Below, piece by piece: positions 57,957-64,000 of a stretch of 64,000 bases of DNA (position 1 is the first letter of the stretch; the number at the start of each line of letters is the position of its first letter). Made by a program: the position numbers and the translations under genes. Origin of the DNA: Flavobacteriales bacterium. GTDB lineage: Bacteria > Bacteroidota > Bacteroidia > Flavobacteriales > Flavobacteriaceae. The notes below the pieces were generated by a model, which saw only the letters and a program-made list of their open reading frames with translations, was not told where the DNA came from and ran no database searches. Where the stretch lies: contig JALWFE010000125.1 of the NCBI GenBank assembly GCA_027039975.1, positions 1-64,000 of the forward strand, read 5' to 3'.

Positions 57957-58460
57957 TTATTCTTCATCTCCTTCTTCTTCCGCTTCCTCATCATACTCTT
58001 CTTCATATTCTTCTACTGAGCCAGTTCTTTTTTCACCGGCAAGCGACAAAACGGGAGATAAGAACATCAATAATACGGCAATAGTTCCTAAAATATAAAA
58101 TGTATATAAGCCTGTATCCACCCAATTGGATGTAACGGCGTCCACATCAATATTCGGATAATAATGTTCGGCTTCGTTTGAAGCTAAAACGTATTTTGCT
58201 ATGGCCACAATAGCTAAAAATATAATAGTTACAATTGCTGTCCGCTTTAATTTCTCGGGATGAGAAATCATTTCTTTGAGCCAAACCCAAATTGAAGCTA
58301 AAACGGCAATCAGCAGCACAAAATATGTAAATTTAATCATTCCGTCGATAGCACCACCTGCATTATCCGAATCTTTCATAATCATAATGTAGAATATCAA
58401 ACCGATAACGGCTATTATTCCAACTATGATTTTATTTATTAAAGTTATTTTATTGTTCAT
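57957..58460 (-). CDS. Hypothetical 4-TM protein with acidic C-terminal tail, inside exb cluster
   Basis: Four hydrophobic segments; C-term SVEEYEEEYDEEAEEEGDEE. Confidence 0.8.
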   Translation of the reverse strand: MNNKITLINKIIVGIIAVIGLIFYIMIMKDSDNAGGAIDGMIKFTYFVLLIAVLASIWVWLKEMISHPEKLKRTAIVTIIFLAIVAIAKYVLASNEAEHYYPNIDVDAVTSNWVDTGLYTFYILGTIAVLLMFLSPVLSLAGEKRTGSVEEYEEEYDEEAEEEGDEE

Positions 58461-58468
58461 TTTTAAAT

Positions 58469-59245
58469 TTATTTATTGTGACTATATTTTACCAACATAT
58501 CAACCAAAGATATCGATGCATCTTCCATTTTATTGACAATACTGTCGATTTTAGCAATGATAAAATTATAGAAAACTTGCAAAATAATAGCTACAATCAG
58601 ACCGAAAACGGTTGTCAACAAAGCCACTTTAATACCGCCTGCTACCAATGAAGGTTGCATATCGCCGGCTGCTTCGATTTTGTCAAAAGCTTGAATCATA
58701 CCGATAACCGTACCCATAAACCCGAACATCGGTGCCACTGCAATAAACAAAGCCAACCAAGAAACATTTTTTTCCAATTGTCCTACTTGAACATTACCAT
58801 AAGAAATAACGGCTTTTTCGGCAGCGTCAACACCTTCGTCCATTCGTTCCAAACCTTCATAAAAAATAGCGGCAATAGGTCCTTTCTTTTCTCTCAACAA
58901 ATCTTTGGCTTCTTCAACACCACCTTCATCCAAAGCCATTTCAACTTCTTCCAATAATTTGTCGGTATTGGTATCGGCAAAGGACAGATAAATAATTCTT
59001 TCAATAGCTACAGCCAAACCTAATATTAAAGTCAGCAATACAATACCCATAAAAGCAGGCCCTCCTTCGACAAAACGTTTTTTAAGTTCTTGGTGGAAAG
59101 ATGCCGTATCAGCGGCATTATCACCTGAATTTTTAGCTTTTTCCACCTTTTTCTCGGTTTGAGCTTTCGCATCTTGTGCTTGAATGTTTGAAGTTACAAA
59201 AAACAACATTCCTACAATAGCCAGAATAGTAAATACTTTTTTCAT
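58469..59245 (-). CDS. MotA/TolQ/ExbB proton channel family protein with N-terminal signal-like extension
   Basis: SWLALFIAVAPMFGFMGTVIGMIQAFDKIEAAGDMQPSLVAGGIKVALLTTVFGLIVAIILQ. Confidence 0.93.
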   Translation of the reverse strand: MKKVFTILAIVGMLFFVTSNIQAQDAKAQTEKKVEKAKNSGDNAADTASFHQELKKRFVEGGPAFMGIVLLTLILGLAVAIERIIYLSFADTNTDKLLEEVEMALDEGGVEEAKDLLREKKGPIAAIFYEGLERMDEGVDAAEKAVISYGNVQVGQLEKNVSWLALFIAVAPMFGFMGTVIGMIQAFDKIEAAGDMQPSLVAGGIKVALLTTVFGLIVAIILQVFYNFIIAKIDSIVNKMEDASISLVDMLVKYSHNK

Positions 59246-59298
59246 ATCAATTTTAATTTAATAGTTTTTATTCGGTTAAACATTATTTCAATTGTTAG

Positions 59299-59386
59299 CG
59301 GAGAGAGAGGGATTCGAACCCTCGGTACGCTTGTGACGCACACACGCTTTCCAGGCGTGCACCTTCGGCCTCTCGGTCATCTCTCC
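59299..59386 (-). tRNA. tRNA-Ser(GGA)
   Basis: Minus strand GGAGAGATGACCGAGAGGCCGAAGGTGCACGCCTGGAAAGCGTG..GGTTCGAATCCCTCTCTCTCC, long variable arm. Confidence 0.95.
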
Positions 59387-59552
59387 GGCGCCACAAATAT
59401 AATCGGTTTTTATTGAATGAACAAATTTCGTCTTTTTCTTTAATTAACAACGTAAATTTATAACTTTTTGGTATTTATTCCGGTAAAAATTTTATTTTTA
59501 ATGAAAAATTGCCTTCATTTTTGATTTTCTTCTAAAAAAAAATGAATAAATA

Positions 59553-60578
59553 TTAACTCATTTCTCCTCTTAACGGCCTTTCAAAAGCCGATTTTATACT
59601 TTTTTTAGAAAGATTTTTACTCAATAAATACATCATTTTGGTCAATGCCGCCTCCGTAGTCAAATCTTTTCCGTTGTAAACACCAGCTGACATCAGCCGT
59701 CTTCCGGTTTCATATTTATATGGTGCAATACGTCCTTTTTGACACTGGGTTACATTAATTATATGTATAGATTTATTTTCGACGGCATCTTTTATCAAAT
59801 TGATAAACCAATCGTCAACCGGTGCATTCCCCGAACCGTAAGTTTCCAAAATTATAGCTTTAATACGGGGCAAGTTGATAATATGAGACAAATACGTTTC
59901 GGTAATGGCAGGATGTAATTTTACAACTATAACATTTTGCTCCAAACCGGTATGGGCATAAAATATCCCGTCTGGAACCGGCAATATACGGTTTTTAAAA
60001 AAATTCAATTCCACACCGGATTGTGCCAGCGGTAAATAATTTGGTGAATCAAAAGCGTTAAAATGTTCGGAACTGGCTTTTACCGTTCTGTTGCCACGCA
60101 AAAGTTTGAATTCAAAATAAATACCAACCTCCGGCACTACCGGTTTTCCATTTTCATAGCTCCCGGCAATTTGAATGGAAGTAATGATATTCTCTTTGGC
60201 ATCGGTACGCAAGTCGCCAATAGGCAATTGTGAACCGGTCAAAATTACAGGCTTTGACAAATTTTCCAACATAAAACTCAATGCCGAAGCCGTATATGCC
60301 ATTGTGTCGGAACCGTGTAAAATAACAAAACCGTCATAGTTGTCGTAATGCTCTTTTATAAGCTCAGCCAAAAGTATCCAATGATACGGCCGGACATTGG
60401 ACGAATCGATAGGATCTTCTATTGATATCGTATCAATTTTTTTATCTATCAATTGCAATTCCGGAATCTTATCGAGCAACTCATCAAAATCAAACGGCAC
60501 CAACGACCCGGTCTTTAAGTCCTTGTACATCCCGATTGTACCACCGGTATAAATCATTAAAATTTGATTGTTGGACAT
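59553..60578 (-). CDS. ansA: Type I L-asparaginase
   Basis: ILMIYTGGTIGMYKD; GFVILHGSDTMAYTASALSFML; LTGSQLPIGDLRTDAKENI; ATG 60578 preferred to 60626. Confidence 0.93.
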   Translation of the reverse strand: MSNNQILMIYTGGTIGMYKDLKTGSLVPFDFDELLDKIPELQLIDKKIDTISIEDPIDSSNVRPYHWILLAELIKEHYDNYDGFVILHGSDTMAYTASALSFMLENLSKPVILTGSQLPIGDLRTDAKENIITSIQIAGSYENGKPVVPEVGIYFEFKLLRGNRTVKASSEHFNAFDSPNYLPLAQSGVELNFFKNRILPVPDGIFYAHTGLEQNVIVVKLHPAITETYLSHIINLPRIKAIILETYGSGNAPVDDWFINLIKDAVENKSIHIINVTQCQKGRIAPYKYETGRRLMSAGVYNGKDLTTEAALTKMMYLLSKNLSKKSIKSAFERPLRGEMS

Positions 60579-60836
60579 TGATTTTTGTATTTGAACCAAA
60601 TATAAAAAATATTTATAGCACAACAACTGATTATTCTGCTAAAAATACGGGATCTTTATTTTATACTGCTTATGCAATCAACATAGTTCAATAAATTATA
60701 CTATTTTCAAGTAGTGGCATCTGTTTACTTCCTGCTATTGTCAGGTATATCAAATTATTTTCAGGTTTTTTATATTTTAAATAGGTATAAAAATGTTAAA
60801 ATCCTGCTGCAAATATCTTTCTTTTCAAATTTAGTT

Positions 60837-60844
60837 TATTTTTG
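60837..60844 (+). promoter_or_regulatory. -7 box TATTTTTG upstream of TPR histidine kinase
   Basis: TAnnTTTG 18 nt before GTG start. Confidence 0.5.
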
Positions 60845-60862
60845 TAAAATAAATAAGGAATC

Positions 60863-62689
60863 GTGACCACAGGCAATAAACATCTTAACTTCGTTATTTT
60901 TTTACTTTTTTCAATATTATTATTTTATTCTTGCCGTAAAACAAATACAAGCGAAAATTTAGACTTTACAGATATTGTTAAAACTATAAATAAAATTCCC
61001 ATCAACAATCGTATTGCCAAATGGGACAGCCTGCTCAAACTTCATGAAAACGACACTCTGACTGGTTATCTGTATTACCAAAAAGCCTACACTTTCTATT
61101 TTATGCACAAAGACAAAGAGGCACTTCAAAATTTTAAAAGTGCCATTAAATTTCTTAACAAAACAAATAACAAAGGCTTGTTAGCAAAGAGTTATATTTA
61201 TTTTGGGGCTATATACAGCAGTCTTGGCGAACAAAATATAGCAAGCCAATATATTTTGAGAGGGCTTCAATTGGCTAAAAAATTAAACGATTCTGACATT
61301 TTAAGTTTAGCCTACAGTCAAATGGCATATTTTTTTTATCAAACCGGTGATTACGACAAAAGTATAGAGTATCAGAACAAATCCGCCGCCATTTACAAAA
61401 AAGCCGGTAAAATCGCGGATTTGATTATGGTATACAATAATATTGCCGTGCTTTACCTAAGTAAAGACCTTGATAAAGAAGCACTTGATTATTTTTTAAA
61501 GATAAAAAACCTTAATCCTGAAAAAAATTATGTCGGAGCTTACAATTTAGTCGTTCTATATGACAATCTGGGATATATTACTTATAATGTTACAAAAAAT
61601 AAAGACAGAGCCTTAAAATATTTAAGAAAATCTTTGGAAATCTCCCGGAAAAACGATTTGAAACCCTTTTTTACCTATAAGTATATAGCTTTAATATATG
61701 AAAAAACAAATCAAATCGATTCGGCAAAATACTATGCTCAAAAATCCATCGAAGCAAATGATTATGAAGATTATCAAACGCTTGTTTATACCTATGATAT
61801 GTTGATTCGCTTAAACCTGATGCAAAAAAAAGATACATCGCTTTTGAATTTGATAAATATTAAAGATTCGTTGAGCGAACTAAATCAGAAAGTTATCAAT
61901 GATTATAAAAAGAAAGCATTGAAAAAAAACGTAATGCTATTAAACCAACAGAAAGAACTATCGCATGCAAAAAAAATAAATAAAAAAAATAAAATTATTT
62001 TTATTTTTATTGTTATGATGTTCATATTGGGCTTGATTCTATCATTCCAATTTAACCGGTTTGATGTCTTGAAACACAAACAAGAATTAATTATTTTGGA
62101 ACAAAAAATTCTGCGCTCGCAAATGAATCCACACTTTATTTTCAACGTATTAAGTTCCATACAAAACTCACTACTCGAAAAAAATTCTATTGAATCGGCT
62201 ACATATTTATCGAAATTTGCTAAACTGATGCGTCAGAACTTTGATTTTATTCAAAAAAAACATATTCTTTTAAAAGAAGAATTGGATATGATAAAAAATT
62301 ATTTGGACACTCAAAAATTCCGTTTCAAATATAAATTTGATTATATAATTAATGTCGATGACAAGCTGAAAACCGAAGACTATCTAATTCCACCGATGAT
62401 TTTGCAGCCCTTTGTTGAAAATGCCATCAAACACGGATTTACCAATATTCCTTATAAAGGTTTAATTACCATTAATGTCTTAAAAAAAGATGATAAAATA
62501 TGTTTTGAAATCATTGACAACGGTGCCGGTTACAATCCTGCCGGTAATAGAGATAATAAAGAACATGCTTTGGACATCTTTAAAAAACGTTTATTCACTC
62601 TTGGAAAAAACGCCTACGATAGTTTTAAAATAAACCGTTTGGAACAAGGTACCAAGGTTGAATTTTGTTTTGATATTATTAAATCATAA
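60863..62689 (+). CDS. TPR-containing LytS/YehU-like sensor histidine kinase with lipobox
   Basis: LLFYSCRK lipobox; TPRs; TM; QMNPHFIFNVLSSIQNSL (His_kinase family); GTG start. Confidence 0.9.
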   Translation: MTTGNKHLNFVIFLLFSILLFYSCRKTNTSENLDFTDIVKTINKIPINNRIAKWDSLLKLHENDTLTGYLYYQKAYTFYFMHKDKEALQNFKSAIKFLNKTNNKGLLAKSYIYFGAIYSSLGEQNIASQYILRGLQLAKKLNDSDILSLAYSQMAYFFYQTGDYDKSIEYQNKSAAIYKKAGKIADLIMVYNNIAVLYLSKDLDKEALDYFLKIKNLNPEKNYVGAYNLVVLYDNLGYITYNVTKNKDRALKYLRKSLEISRKNDLKPFFTYKYIALIYEKTNQIDSAKYYAQKSIEANDYEDYQTLVYTYDMLIRLNLMQKKDTSLLNLINIKDSLSELNQKVINDYKKKALKKNVMLLNQQKELSHAKKINKKNKIIFIFIVMMFILGLILSFQFNRFDVLKHKQELIILEQKILRSQMNPHFIFNVLSSIQNSLLEKNSIESATYLSKFAKLMRQNFDFIQKKHILLKEELDMIKNYLDTQKFRFKYKFDYIINVDDKLKTEDYLIPPMILQPFVENAIKHGFTNIPYKGLITINVLKKDDKICFEIIDNGAGYNPAGNRDNKEHALDIFKKRLFTLGKNAYDSFKINRLEQGTKVEFCFDIIKS

Positions 62690-62849
62690 ACTAAAAAACT
62701 AAATTTTTATATCATTCCGGTAGAAAAGTATGTTTTCAAGCTAAAAATGTTAAAATTAGCCTAGCCAAAAGTTAAAATTCCGCACAAGAAAATCCTCAAT
62801 AAAAAAATTGTTATACTTTTACAGTAGTATTTATGCATAAAAAATTACA

Positions 62850-64000
62850 ATGAAAAGTAATTTTCTTAATTATATAATTTTATTTTTTTTCCTTTTATTT
62901 CTTAATTCTTGTCAAAAACAAAATAACAACGCTGTTGATTTTTACAAAATAAAACAAGAAATTAACAAACTCCCGGCATACAAACGCATCGCCAAGTGGG
63001 ACAGCTTGCTCAATCTTCATCCTGATGACACTTTGACCGGTTATTTATACTTTCAAAAAGGATATAGTTATTTCTTTATGGATCAAAATGAAAAAGCCAT
63101 TAATAATTTTGCAAAAGCTCTAAATTTTTTTGATAAAAAACAAAATAAAAAGATGACGGCAAGAAATTATATTTATTTAGGTGCCGCATATAGTAGTTTA
63201 AACGAACAAAAACTGGCAATCAAATATATTTTAAAAGGATTAAACATAGGAACAGAACTCAATGATCTAAGAATAAAAGGACGAGCATATCGTGAATTGG
63301 CACATATTTATTATGTAAACGAAACTTTTGATAAAGCCATAGATTATCTGAATAAAGTGATAGAAATAACAAAAAAAACAGGTGAATTTTCAGATATGAT
63401 TGTGGCATACAACAATTTAGCAATTATTTATCAAGATTTAAACCGCAATAAAAAAGCCCTCGAATATTATACAAAAATCTTAAATCTCAATGCAGAAAAA
63501 GAAATGGAACCTTATAATCTTATGATTTTGTATAGCAATTTGGGAATCGTTACTTTCGACATCTTCAAAGACAAAAACAAATCTTTAAAATATTTCCATA
63601 AAGCTTTGGATATTGCACAACACAACAATATTAATCCGGCAATACCATATAATTCAATCGCTACTATGTACGAAAAATTAAACAAACTGGATTCAGCCGG
63701 ATATTTTGTTCATAAATCAATAAAAGCCAATAAAATTTACAAGAAAAACAATTACAATGATCTCGTTTATTTGTACAACAGGTTAATTCAACTGAATTTA
63801 AAACAAAACCAAGACACCAATCTTTTAAATTTCCTTAAAATAAGGGATTCCATAAATATACTCGAACAGAAAATTATCAGTGAAGACAACAAAAAAACTA
63901 TGGAAAACAATTTAAAATTAATAAACCAACAAAAAGAATTAAATCAAGCGGTAAAAATCAATAATAAAAACAAGATTATTTTTATATTCATTATCATTAT
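62850..64000 (+). CDS. Second TPR sensor histidine kinase paralogue, truncated by right edge
   Basis: Open to window end: MKSNFLNYIILFFFLLFLNSCQKQNNNAVDFYKIKQEINKLPAYKRIAKWDSLLNLHPDDTLTGYLYFQKGYSYFFMD..; parallels 60863-62689. Confidence 0.9.
   Translation, partial: MKSNFLNYIILFFFLLFLNSCQKQNNNAVDFYKIKQEINKLPAYKRIAKWDSLLNLHPDDTLTGYLYFQKGYSYFFMDQNEKAINNFAKALNFFDKKQNKKMTARNYIYLGAAYSSLNEQKLAIKYILKGLNIGTELNDLRIKGRAYRELAHIYYVNETFDKAIDYLNKVIEITKKTGEFSDMIVAYNNLAIIYQDLNRNKKALEYYTKILNLNAEKEMEPYNLMILYSNLGIVTFDIFKDKNKSLKYFHKALDIAQHNNINPAIPYNSIATMYEKLNKLDSAGYFVHKSIKANKIYKKNNYNDLVYLYNRLIQLNLKQNQDTNLLNFLKIRDSINILEQKIISEDNKKTMENNLKLINQQKELNQAVKINNKNKIIFIFIII

Overview
AT-rich chromosomal segment of a Bacteroidota (probably Flavobacteriia-like) bacterium. 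The lineage is inferred from TAnnTTTG promoter boxes, T9SS C-terminal sorting domains, PorP/SprF, Omp28, batD/batE, DUF4295 and LytTR/LytS families. Most of the window is housekeeping: nadK, rpmB-rpmG-DUF4295-ftsY, recF, coaE, dcp-like M3 peptidase, glnS, batD/batE, hutI, csp, comEC, lspA, proS, pdxA, gpmI, rimO, rbfA, two tRNA-Glu, rpsT, an ExbB/ExbD cluster, tRNA-Ser and asparaginase. Accessory or less ordinary content: a UPF0175/DUF3368-like toxin-antitoxin pair cut by the left edge; a TPP riboswitch before a TonB receptor; a YadA-head-like/S74 fibre protein next to a small T9SS-sorted protein; a Tyr-rich then Arg/Ser-rich lipoprotein; a 1460-aa modular T9SS adhesin; and two tandem TPR histidine kinases, the second cut by the right edge. 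The strongest unexplained signal is intergenic. (1) A 7-bp tandem repeat (ACTTTCA)n ends 8-9 nt upstream of the -7 box of four separate promoters, where the -33 element should be. (2) A composite repeat element with fixed block order occurs at five loci, always with its AACCAAATAACC end toward the start codon of the next gene; two copies form a long inverted repeat around the dcp/fibre gene pair. I saw no convincing CRISPR array, prophage, transposase or restriction/defence island. All calls are by eye; no database search was run.
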